Shown here: positions 20,531 to 31,032 of the stretch, in pieces
Numbering within the stretch: position 1 is the first letter of the stretch
Layout: each line of letters starts with the position of its first letter
NCBI GenBank assembly: GCA_963932465.1
Contig: OZ010792.1
Coordinates: 511,237,100 to 511,301,099, forward strand
Length of the DNA: 64,000 nucleotides
Direction: 5' to 3'
Origin: Maratus speciosus
Lineage: Eukaryota; Arthropoda; Arachnida; Araneae; Salticidae
Translations under genes and position numbers: made by a program
Notes under the pieces: model-generated
Seen by the model: the letters and a program-made list of their open reading frames with translations, nothing else
Told to the model about the DNA's origin: nothing
Databases searched by the model: none

Positions 20531-23435
20531 TAGATGAGGAAAAAGAAGGACCGGGTCCTGGGGGCCAGGATCTTAACTGGAATATAGTTGGTAGTTTTAA
20601 AGCAGCTGAAGGACGCTAAAACTATGTTACAGAAAATTGTAATAAAATCGGATCATTTTTCAAGAAGCTGTAACAAATACCCCAGGAAGGAGATTAAGAA
20701 TAAAAATTGGTGATAGCTGAAATCTGAGAAATATTTTTGTCGTTTATGTAGTAGCTGGAAGACCTATGAAGTTGTTAGAAAAAAAAAAAAGCTAATGAAT
20801 CGGACCATTTTTAAGGGAGCTATAGCAAAAGGCCCAAAGGGGGGCAACTAATAGTTAAGAGCAGAGTTCTGACATCTGACATGAAAACATGTTAAATGGT
20901 CTTAGTTCTTAGTATTTTAGTTCTTCAATTAGTCAACATTAAGCATAGGTATGAATTAATCACAAAGACTTTTAAGACACATAGACCGGCAATTCCCATT
21001 CAAAAGCATGCGAAATCACGGCAGCCATCTGAAGTAAATTGAAACACCTGAACCGCGAGGTTTGTACGTCAACTGTGGTTATTTACCATTAAGTACTATG
21101 GCTAGAATGAGCTTAAAAAATAATTTTTATCAATACATATGAAGTTTATGGCATATTTTTTTTATTTGAAGCAATTTTTTACATCTAAATATGCGTTATA
21201 AATATTGAATTTTCAGAAATAAAGTTAAATAAGGCGATTTATTAATAAATTTATGGATGGTATGTTTGAAAAAGAGTATCTAATTTTAACATGCCTTAAT
21301 AAAGGCGAAATTTATATGAAACCAGATTGTTAAAGATTGTAATTCCACCATTTTTTAAGTTTGACTTACAAAAGTAACTGGAAAGGAAGTTTAGATTAAA
21401 GGTAGCAACTGTAACATAATTTAGTAATTTACAAAATTTTAAATTACTTGTAAAGAAATTTACGTTTTTTAAACTAATTTTTATACAAAAAGGTAATTAA
21501 AAAAAGGCATATTAACGAAAGTAACACTACATTTTTATCCTTGGAGGATGTTTTTTGAAATACTTATTTGCTATACGAAAAAAAAAAAAAAATTGATGAA
21601 TAACAAGGTTTTTTTTTTTTTTTAAAAAAAGGCCTAAATGAAATAGGATAGACTAATACTTAATGAACCGCAATGAAAAAATACGCTAATAAAAGCATTT
21701 TCTTAGGTAAATTAAAATATAAAACATATAAACTGCCGTACAACAGTTGTGATCAAAAATCCTCAGTTAAACTAACAGTTTGCCGGTCTATGTATCTTAA
21801 ATGTCTTTGATTAATCATTAGAATGAAATTTTAAAGAAGTGCGCAAAAAATGGAGCGAAATGCTTAGAACAGGGCCCTAGGGTCCCAGTAAAAATATTAG
21901 GGGTCGGGGGAGAAGAATCCAATACTCAACTTTAAAATTTTGTATTCAGAATGCCAGAAAATTAGGAGATGAAAAATTCATTCCGCACAAAAAGTTTAAA
22001 GGGACCCGGATCGGGCCCTATGTGATTCTAGGGTGCCCTAGGATTTTAACTGGAATCTAGAAACGGGAGAGTAACTAAATGGAAAAAGGATTCCAAAAAT
22101 AAAGATCGGATTAAGAGAGTTTATTAACAATTTATGGTGCAAAAACTTCAAGGGGCCAGGGACTTAATTGGCATGTAGTTGGGTATAAAGAGATTTTTAG
22201 TAGTTTTTAAAATAATCGGCGGACGGTAAAACTATGTTAAAGAAAATTCCCTTCAATTCGGATCATTTTTGAAAAAGCTGCACCAAGGGCCCCAAGAAGA
22301 CTAGTAACATTCAAAATTAGTGGTAGCTGAAGTCTGAAAATTTTTTTGCCGTTCATGTAGTAGCTGGAGGACCTAAGAAGTTGTTAGAAAAATTAAGTTA
22401 GTTAATCGGACCATTTTTAATGGAGATATAATAGATGGTCCAAAAGGGGCCAACTAACAGTTAAAAGCAGGGCCCAACCATGGAAACATGTTAAAATGTC
22501 TTAGTACTTAACGCTTCAGATCTACAACTAGTCAAAATTAAGCATAAGGTATGAACCATTCGTTAGAATAATATTTTAAAGAAATGCATAAAAATTTGAG
22601 TAAATGCTTTAAAAAAGGCCCTAGGGCCCCAATAAAAATATGAGGGTGTTCGTCTTGGAAGAAGAGTCCAAGACTAAACTTTAGAATTATGCGCTGAGAA
22701 AGTGAGAAAATTAGGGAGTGAAATATGCATGGCGCACAAAAAAAATTCAAGAACCCTGGACATGGCCCTACAAGACCATAGAGGGCCCCAGGGTCTTAAC
22801 TGGAACGTGAGAATAACTAAATGGAAAAAGAGTTCCAAAAATGAAGATTGGATTACGAAAGGCCAATTTAATAGCAATTTATGGTGCAAAAATTTCAAGG
22901 GGCCCTGTACCGGGCCTCAAGGGGCAGGGACTTAACTGGCATGTAGTTGGGCATAAACATATTTTTAGTACTTTTTTTAAATAATCGGTGGACGCTGGAA
23001 CTATGCTAAAGAAAAGTGCAAGCAATTTGGATCATTTTTAAAGTGCACCAAGGGCCCCATTGAGGCGATTAATATTGAATCGGACCATCTTTAAGGGGGC
23101 TATAACAGGGGGCCCAAAAGAGATCAACTGACAGTTGAAAACAGGGTCCTAATATTAAAACATGTTAATATGATTTAGTACAAAGCACTTTAGATCTTCA
23201 ATTAGTAAAAGTGAAGCATATGGGTGAATTATTCGTTAGTATAATGTTCTTAAGAAATGCACAAAAGATTGGGTAAATGTTTAAAAAAGGGCCCTAGAGC
23301 CCCAGTAAAAATATGAGGGTGTTGGTCCAGGAAGAAGAATCCAAGACTCAACTTTAAAATTATGCTCTGAGAAGGTGAGAAAATTATAGGGTGAAAAATG
23401 CTTTGCGCACAAAAAGTTCAAGGGGCCCTGTCTGT
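20530..23435. repeat. tandem array of ~0.67-0.75-kb units
   Basis: About three diverged units. Landmarks recur in order: GGGCCCTAGGGTCCCAGTAA-type phrases at about 21873, 22616 and 23289; AACATGTTAAAATG-type phrases at about 20890, 22480 and 23158; and TGGCATGTAGTTGGG-type phrases at about 20585, 22171 and 22936. The last unit lacks roughly 80 bp. The first is interrupted by the element at 20963-21809. The units carry many GGGCCC-type clusters in an otherwise AT-rich sequence. No open frame is conserved across units. Confidence 0.65.
20955..21817. mobile_element. hAT-type element X, copy 1 (847 bp), with TSD
   Basis: The element (20963-21809) has inverted ends CAAAGACTTTTAAGACACAT and ATGTATCTTAAATGTCTTTG. 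ATTAATCA occurs immediately outside both ends (20955-20962, 21810-21817). The corresponding place in the next array unit reads GAACCATTCGTTAGAAT without the element. An 8-bp duplication and CAAAG ends fit hAT. Long inner parts of the two halves are also loosely inverted. A second copy is at 24916-34755. No transposase. Confidence 0.75.
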
Positions 23436-23500
23436 TCTGACCCATCCTACATTCTGAATGTATGGTTTGAAAATGACGTTAAATGTATTTTAACGAAAAT

Positions 23501-23726
23501 GGAGGATATTCCAAATATGGGTTCGAGGCTGAAAAAAGTCACGTGATACAGGTAATTTACACAAGGAACTTCTAACTGATAAGAAGGGAAGATACTACTG
23601 CTTTGCTTCATGAACTATTTTATTGGCTAGCGGGGATTTACATTACACGTCTACGGAGCCTTCCCTTCTTCACGCTAGAAGTTTTTACCTTGACCACGTG
23701 ATCAAAGCGGAGATGGAATATCCTCC
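23501..23726 (-). mobile_element. GGAGGATATTCC MITE, copy 1
   Basis: About 226 bp with inverted ends GGAGGATATTCC / GGAATATCCTCC. Internal landmarks are GTCACGTGAT, AACTGATAAGAAGGGAAG, CGCTAGAAGTTTTTACCTTG and CCACGTGATC. Flanks are AA-T on the left and A-TT on the right, as in the other copies (target AA^TT). Confidence 0.8.
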
Positions 23727-23757
23727 ATTTCGCAGTTCTACTCCGGTCCCATCCAAT

Positions 23758-23979
23758 GGACTATATTCCAAATTTGGGTTCGAGGCTGCAAAAAGTCACG
23801 TGGTACAGGTAATTTACCCAAAGAACTTATAACTGATAAGAAGAGAAGCTACTACTGCTTTCCCATGAACTGTTTCACTGGCTGGCGGAGATTTACATTG
23901 CATCTACGGAGCTTTCCCTTTTTTACGCTAGAAGTTTTTGCCTTGACCACGTGACAATGACGTATATGGAATATCCTCC
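23758..23979 (-). mobile_element. GGAGGATATTCC MITE, copy 2
   Basis: Same family and orientation as the copy 30 bp upstream. The left end has changed to GGACTATATTCC. The left flank is CCAA and the right flank TTGCAG, so the implied empty site is CCAATTGCAG. Confidence 0.8.
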
Positions 23980-24128
23980 ATTGCAGTACGCTGCTATCCA
24001 AGAACCACGTATATAGGCAGAATTTTGCAATTTCGCAACTCGAGAAATCTGTTAAATTGATCAGTCGCTATTTTGTGAAAATATCGCACGATAACAATAA
24101 GGCTGATAACCAAGTAGACAGTTTAACC

Positions 24129-24301
24129 GGGATCCAGATATTTTTCACTGCTAGCGAAACGAGATTGACCAATCAGAAGCTTGCATTTTTGCGAACTTTT
24201 CGCTGTTTACTTCAAACGGTAAAAAGTTCTTAAAAACGCAGGCTTACGATTGGTCAACCTCGTCTCTCGCTAACATCGAAAACTCTATCTGGATACCAGC
24301 C
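24129..24301. mobile_element. MITE with ~65-bp inverted arms
   Basis: The arms share GGNATCCAGATA, CGAAACGAG/CTCGTCTCTCG, GATTGACCAATC/GATTGGTCAACC and AAGCTTGCATTTTTGCG-type blocks as reverse complements. The element is compact and noncoding. The arms contain a CCAAT motif, as do several unrelated MITEs in this window. Confidence 0.65.
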
Positions 24302-24408
24302 ATAGTTTCGCAATAAAAAAATCTAGAAAGTGGGACCAATTCTAAATGATGTAGTTATGCATTTCGATATCGAAAAAGTCGTCATTTCTAAGGAAATTTT
24401 TTATATAG

Positions 24409-24598
24409 TTTTCGCCGACACATAGGTTGCCTCTTTATGAGAGTGGTGACATAAGCACTGGGGGACATGCTCGTGCTACAACGCCTAGAAGATACTCGTG
24501 CTGTGCTTACACAGACGCATTTGTCCAAACTATAGCAAACCTATATCCAGAACTTGATAATAATAGCCTGGAAGAGTTGATTATACAAGCAGGGCAAT
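24409..24598 (+). other. weak candidate exon truncated by a MITE
   Basis: A frame is open from 24409 and reads through LPLYESGDISTGGHARATTP, then RYSCCAYTDAFVQT and PELDNNSLEELIIQAGQ. Amino-acid composition and codon choice are balanced, unlike the AT-driven frames elsewhere. CACATAG just before 24426 could be an acceptor. At 24599 the frame enters a truncated MITE, which contains CAAG|GTAAAA, a possible donor, at about 24633-24642. I recognise no family. It could be a host exon or a transposon coding remnant. Confidence 0.35.
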
Positions 24599-24708
24599 GG
24601 AGGATATTCCATCTACGTCGTGATCACGTGGTCAAGGTAAAAACTTCTAGCGTAAAGAAGGGAAAGCTTTGTAGACGCATTGTAGATCTCCGCCAGCCAG
24701 TGAAACTA
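24599..24708 (+). mobile_element. GGAGGATATTCC MITE, 5' half only
   Basis: Begins GGAGGATATTCCATCTACG and continues through GATCACGTGGTCAAGGTAAA and TCTAGCGTAAAGAAGGG to CCAGTGAAAC. There it stops and is followed by the CAGCGTCTAGAATAC repeat. Confidence 0.7.
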
Positions 24709-24915
24709 CAGCGTCTAGAATACATAGTGTGGAAATATACTATCCAAATTATAGCGCCTAGAATATATAGTGTGGAAATCGGCTATTCCTTTAACACTTA
24801 AAAAAGCGCTAAAATATTGTATCCCTTAAATGTGCAACGATGCTGCTGAAATATAAAGATCGAAGCGACATCTGCTGGATATTTTCTACAACTGCAAGAT
24901 TTTGCTAGTCTATAC
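24709..24915. repeat. fragment of the GCGTCTAGAATA repeat family
   Basis: Phrases CAGCGTCTAGAATACATAG, GTGGAAATATACTATCC, TATCCCTTAAATGTGCAACG and GCGACATCTGC also occur at 34760-35920. This is one partial copy. Element X copy 2 starts right after it. Confidence 0.6.
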
Positions 24916-25437
24916 CAAAGACTTTTAAGATACATAGACCGTCAAACTGTCAGTTTAACTGAGGATTTTTTATCACAGCTGTTGTACGGCAGTATATTTG
25001 TTTTATGTTTTAATTTATCTAAGAAAATACTTTTATCAGCGTATTTTTTCATTGCGGATCATTAAGCATTAGTCTAGCCCAGTGGTTCCCAACGTGGGGC
25101 ATACGCTCCACAGGGGGGCAATATGGCTTTTCAGGGGGGCAATTTCAGATTTCTTCTTAACAAATTTTTTGTCAATTTTTTTTCTTATAAAAAGTATTGC
25201 CGTAGTTTAAAAGTAGAAATAATATATGAAAAAAATTAAAAATAACTTAATAAAAATTAAGTTTCGAAACGTTCCCATTTAAAAATTCAAAATACACCTA
25301 CACTGGAATAATTATCTGAAATCGTTTTATGATGATGCGAAAACCTTTTGACCTTTTAAAACCATAAAAATTAACATGATTTTTTAATATATAAAAAGGT
25401 ATCTTTTTTTTTTCAACTCAACATCCCCGTATACTGG

Positions 25438-26582
25438 ATCAATGCAAAAACCCTTGACGGGTTAAAAGTTTCTGACGCAGCACTTTATCTTATGCTCTAA
25501 GAATTTTAAATATGGAACTTAAAAATACTGATATCAAATTTTGAGTGACGTTATGCTATTTCTTAAAAAATATATTTGTATTTATTTCATCATTTTATTT
25601 TTGTTTTATTTATAATCGCATGTGCAAAAGTTATGTTCAACATGAAAAGCTGCATAAAATTTTATTCGCTGTTGCTTTATCATTTACATCTCTCATAAAT
25701 TCAAAATATGAGTTTTAAAAGATATGATATAAAATTTAAGTGACGCCTTGATGTGACTTTAAAAGGCTTGTTTTAAAATTCAATTTAAATTATTTTTGAC
25801 TTGGTTAAAATATTTTTTTACATCTACACAATACTTTTAATTTTCCAATTCACTGTTAAATATATCACTTTCATTGAATCTATACTATGCATTGAAATGT
25901 ATTTATTTCAATAAATTGATTTATCTTTTGTGTCACGCTATTCAAAATTGTGAGTAAGATAATATGGTTAATAATAAATGGTTTCTTTGAGTCATTGTGT
26001 CCAAACTACATGAAATGTATGAAAAAGGATAGTTTGACGCAAATAAACCATTTACATAAATCTTACTCACAATTTTGAATAGCGTGACACAAAAGATAAA
26101 TCAATTTATTGAAATAAATACATTTCAATGCATAGTATAGATTCAATGAAAGTGATATATTTAACAGTGAATTGGGAAATTAAAAGTATTGTGTAGATAT
26201 AAAAAAATATTTTAACCAAGTCTAAAATAATTTAAATTGAATTTTAAAACAAACCTTTTAAAGTCACATCAAGGCGTCACTTAAATTTTATATCATATCT
26301 TTTAAAACTCATGTTTTGAATTTATGAGAGATGTAAATGATAAAGCAACGGCGAATAAAATTTTATGCAGCTTTTCATGTTGAACATAACTTTTGCACAT
26401 GCGATTATAAATAAAACAAAAATAAAATGATGAAATAAATACAAATATATTTTTTAAGAAATAGCATAACGTCACTCAAAATTTGATATCAGTATTTTTA
26501 AGTTCCATATTTAAAATTCTTAGAGCATAAGATAAAGTGCTGCGTCAGAAACTTTTAACCCGTCAAGGGTTTTTGCATTGAT
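25438..26582. repeat. near-perfect 523-bp inverted repeat, 99-bp spacer
   Basis: The left arm 25438-25960 and right arm 26060-26582 are reverse complements. I count about six substitutions and no gaps, roughly 99% identity. The outer end reads ATCAATGCAAAAACCC and the inner TGTGAGTAAGAT. There is no open frame of note. The identity is far higher than that of other fold-backs in this window, so it is recent, homogenised by conversion, or an assembly product. If transcribed it would form a very long double-stranded RNA hairpin. Confidence 0.85.
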
Positions 26583-27721
26583 ATCATTACTTTTTTGAGG
26601 TTAATGATAAAATGATTAAAAAATATATACTTATGGGATTTAATGCAGATTTAATTTTTACTATTTTATTACAATTTTCCTTATAGCAGTTTGTATATAA
26701 AAACAAGTGGGTAAGTATAATCGCAGATCGCACAGAGGGTTTCATTTGATATTCCTTTAAAAACACTTTATCCTTAAATTAATAAATCCAAAATGTTAAT
26801 TTATAATTATTAAATCCTTACATAGATGGTGCACCAATAGTTCCAATTTTCATGGGGCAGGGAACGCACTCTTTTAAACAAACCACCTTCCAATTGAAGT
26901 CATCAAAAACCAAGTTGAATAAGCCAGACCCCGTTGTGTTGTTTGACAAACAGCAGTCTCATATCCCCTCCTCCCCCCCTTTTTCAAAATTTTTCAGACC
27001 AGTACCTAAGAATGGAACCGAAATAATTTTTTCTCTTCAGAAATTACGATAAAAAATAGTATGCAGTACTCATAAATTTACTTTAATGCTATATAGGGTG
27101 ATTATTAAGTTAATTCTAACGTTTGGAATCTGTTGCATTGATGTCCGAAAGGTAGTTTCTGAGTTATGGAAGTTGGACCCATAAGGCGCCATAGAGGGGC
27201 GAAGCCCGTTAGTGTCTATCATAATTATATCTGCCATGTGGACTAATTGCGATATTTAATCAAAATAGTCTCCCCCCCCCCCTCCTCATCCCCGGAAATA
27301 TAACAAATGCAAAATGTGTCTTTATAAACCTATCGTCAAATAGGTTTTTATTTCTTTTTCCCTAAAAAAAAAAACATGATTTTTATATCCGTAACGTAAA
27401 TAGCGGACGAAGCCCGCTAGTTCCTATCATAATATATATTTTTAATAATTTTATATAGTCTATAATAAAAATCGGACTTAGAATAGTCTAGTTCCATGAG
27501 TACTTGTAGTGTCAGTTACATGCTACGATTTTTGGATACCAGTATTTTAGAACGGGAAAAAGTGACTTATTTTATCGGAGATATCTCATTAATTGAATAA
27601 GGCGAAGCAAACTTTTTGAAAAAAAAGGTGGCCAACAAGCATGGCAGTTATCAGCTATGTGACTTTGTGCTAAAGTCCATTAATTTGATCTGATTTAAAA
27701 AGATTACGGAAGATTGAATTA
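26583..27721. other. hAT interior, no gene
   Basis: AT-rich DNA. GGGGCGAAGCCCGTTAGTGTC at about 27194 and GGACGAAGCCCGCTAGTTCC at about 27404 are a diverged direct repeat. TATAGGGTGATTATTAAG at about 27096 resembles the end of a TIR element (compare 10848), but no partner end is seen. Confidence 0.45.
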
Positions 27722-28207
27722 TAGTAGAACCTGGATTAACCGAGCTTCGATTAATCGAGGTTTCTGTTAACCGAGCCGATAACAAAGTCTGATTTTTTTT
27801 CCTTTTGAATGAGCCTTAAAAATAGCCTCACTCTTTAGCTCACTGTCCGTGCTATACAGGCCCTTCTGCCCCCAAAAGCACTCAACTCCAAAGAAACATT
27901 GGACCCTGAGAAGTCAATAGCGAACAATGCTTTGTTTCCAGTGGCTGTGTGAACTTTCGTAAATTTTTCAATTTGCATTTTAAAATTTACTACTGGTAGT
28001 TGATTTTCTTTTTAAATTTGTTAAGCTGTGAAACAGAACTTTACATATATTTATTTTTATTATTTAAAAAACGTTCTATATATTTTTTTAAAAGAGATGT
28101 TAAATTCGCAAGCACGGCGAGTTTTTACACACAGTTTCTATTAACCGAGATTTCCGATTCCGATTTACTAACAGTCCCAATTAGCTCGGATAATCGAGGC
28201 TGCTCTG
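27722..28207. mobile_element. pogo/Tigger-like MITE (486 bp)
   Basis: TA-flanked. The left end is TAGTAGAACCTGGATTAACC, the right end (complement) CAGAGCAGCCTCGATTATCC. Both ends are followed by CGAGCT and further inverted CGGTTAATAGAAA-type motifs. AACCTCGATTATCCGAG-type termini are characteristic of pogo/Tigger elements. No transposase; the 70-codon frame inside is incidental. Confidence 0.7.
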
Positions 28208-28539
28208 TATAGTTAAAAAATCAATGGCGATCTTACTGTAAACGGGTTTCCCTTTTACTGAGGGATTTCAAGACCGAATCAGCTGATGTTTGTTGCTGTT
28301 TCCGTGCTTGATTAAATAAGATTAGTTAAACATTTGAAAATTACCAAATATAAAAGGAACTAAGTCAACAGAGTCTTTGCTTTATGGTATTTTTTAACGA
28401 CGCTATAAGAAAATGATTTTAAATAAGAGATTTTAAATGTAACGTTTTAAATCTGACATAATTTTCACCAAACTTTCCTTTCTCTTTGTAACATTCAACT
28501 GAAAATATTTTTATTATTAGAAAGATAATATTATTATTT

Positions 28540-29120
28540 GCGCTACCTTAAAATTGGCAACTATAGTTAAAAATATCATCTCGAAATTTGAAATAAATCT
28601 CTCATATAAATCTATTTTTTAATTTAAACTGTTTTGCAATATTATTATTTGGCCACTTTGGCCAATATGACGTAATTTCCTCCATTTACGACTTTTAACA
28701 CATATCAATGAATTTTTTATTTAAAAATTTTCTTTTTCTTTTAATATTCACGTGTAAATATAATTTTTATGACGTAATTTTCAATGTTTTCCTGCTTTTA
28801 ATGCGTAATCATTTAATTCTAATTTGAAAATAATTGATTATTTTATAATTTTCTTTCATTTTAAGTAAGCATGTGTAAAAACAATTTTTATGACGTAATG
28901 TTTAATATTTTCCTGCTTTTAACACGTTATCATTTAATTCTAATTTAAAAGGATTTTTTTCTGTTTATAATAGTCACGTGTGAATAAATTTTTAATTTAA
29001 AGGATATATTATTCTTTGCGCTGTTTTAACAATTGGCAACAATTTAAAATAACCTTTTCTAAAATATGTAAAAAATATCTCTGGAAATTCTGAAAATTTT
29101 AATTTAAAATTGAAATAAAC
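28540..29120. repeat. direct repeats in AT-rich DNA
   Basis: TTTTTATGACGTAAT with flanking CCTGCTTTTAA and ATCATTTAATTCTAATTT recurs about 123 bp apart (about 28765 and 28888). On a larger scale TTTGCGCTACC...TTGGCAAC (28537) recurs near 29015. It is a degenerate tandem structure of unknown origin. Confidence 0.5.
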
Positions 29121-30115
29121 CGTCAAAAAATTAGGCAAGTTAAAAATAATAAATGCACTCTGCAAACTTCGAGTTTCTATTGAATGATTAAACTCCCATG
29201 TATATTTTTTTTTCCTATGAGACTTTTTTAATGAGACAATTTTATCCAGATTTAACATTAAATATCTCTTAAAATAATTCTTCGATTTAAAAACTGTCTA
29301 CTTCAACGTTTTTATCAAACATTTCTCTATAATACTACCCATTTTAATATTTTTGTATGCAGTAATTTTCTTAATATTTGCGAAATAGACCTCTAGTCAC
29401 AAGAACAAAGCGGCGAAGAGCGTTAGTTTTTTTTTTCCCGAATAAGAGACAAAATGTAGTACGCAATTGCGTCAAAAGATGGCGACACCAGAATTCTGAT
29501 ATGCTTATTATGTAAACTGTAAATATTGCAAAGTTAAATAATAGTAAACTAATGATATTTTATCAAGTGTATATATAACTTTTTACGGTGTAATTGTCCA
29601 GTTCTTTTATTAAATAAAAACAATTGTCTCGGGGTTATCAAACTTCATTGTTATTTATAAATAAAACATTTCAACTAAATTATTTATTATAAAAGAATTA
29701 TTACATCACAATAGTTTTTATGCAAGGAAAATAATAATTATAATAATAATAATATTATGGATGTCAGTGATTATATATTGATTGACCGTCATAATAATAA
29801 AAAATGATATTATAAAAAGAAGAGCTGAAATGAATTATTTTTTTACGTTTCTGATCGTGTGATTTATATTCAAATAATAATTATTAATGTATATTTTTTG
29901 TAAAGTGATTGAAATTAAATATATTTATAAAATTTATGGTAATATTTTTATTGTTGAAAAATTGCCAGGAAATAATCATCATCAAATTGGCGTCATTATA
30001 ATTGTAATTTTATTTAACTTAATAGCAATTAAAAAATTACAAAGGAACTGAGAATAATGGTCAACTAACAGACTTTAAAAGAAAAAAAACACATTCACAT
30101 TCACATGTGAAAAAA
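29121..30115. other. AT-rich hAT interior
   Basis: Simple AT-rich sequence with AAT-type microsatellite tracts (about 29730-29755). Nothing else is recognised. Confidence 0.4.
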
Positions 30116-30195
30116 AGTACAAGAGAGTATCGAACTGCCTATCTTAAGATCAGTAGACGATGGCCCTTAACCACTCAGCCAGTGGGAAGACAAAA
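30116..30195 (-). mobile_element. tRNA-like SINE head (candidate)
   Basis: The minus strand reads CTGGCTGAGTGGTTAAGGGC, a strong A-box/D-arm pattern, followed about 45 nt later by GGCAGTTCGATAC, a B-box-like motif. The T-arm and acceptor do not pair well, so it is a tRNA-derived SINE head or tRNA pseudogene rather than a working tRNA. Confidence 0.5.
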
Positions 30196-30790
30196 TTTTT
30201 CTCCCCAAAAGTGGTTAAAAAGAAAGCATGTGTATGAATACAGTGTCATGCATTTTCGGTGAAATTTCCATAGAATGGCGAAGAAATATAGTCCAATTTT
30301 TCATGCGCATTATAAAACGAACAAGAGTCTTGCTGGAAACAAGTAAATTGTTATTTGGTTCATCTGAAACATATTTATTTGAATTTTAAAAAATCGCCCG
30401 TGTCATTTTCGAGAGAAAAAAAAATCGAATTATTTAACGAACGAGAGTTTTCCCAGAAAAAAGAAAAGTGTTATTCACCTCGCCTTAATCACATTTATAT
30501 TATGTATCAATTTAAAGATAATCGTTAGAACCGTTTTCGAGATTTTCAAATTAGGAACTTCCTCGATATCATACCAACGTTTTCACTTTAAAAATGGCTA
30601 TTTAGATCTCAAAATATACTGCACGTAGAAATGTAAAAATTTCAGTATACGATTAGACTGCAGATATAAGACTGTTCTAGAAAATTCAGAACAATAAGAC
30701 TTATATCTGCTGAGTTATTAAAAGGCGGCTTTTCGCGTTTTCTTTGATGTCGAGTTAGCTGTATATATGAGTTCCGCCATCTACGAATTC

Positions 30791-30858
30791 TATGATACGA
30801 TACGATTTTAACGATACGATACGATACGATTTTAACGATACGATACGATACGATTTTA
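30791..30858. repeat. GATAC minisatellite
   Basis: Repeated GATAC units grouped as GATACGATACGATTTTAAC, about three higher units. Simple tandem expansion. Confidence 0.85.
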
Positions 30859-31032
30859 GGCCTTAGGCTGCGTCACTCGGAATACTACCGTCTTCCATGA
30901 TATATGAACTGGATGACAATATGCGATTATTTGGGCAGAAGTGAAAATTAAAAATGGGGTTTGGGGGAAGCTAAGACTTTGGTTATTGAGTTAAACAACA
31001 ACAAAAAAAAAAATCGTTACCTTTTATATATT

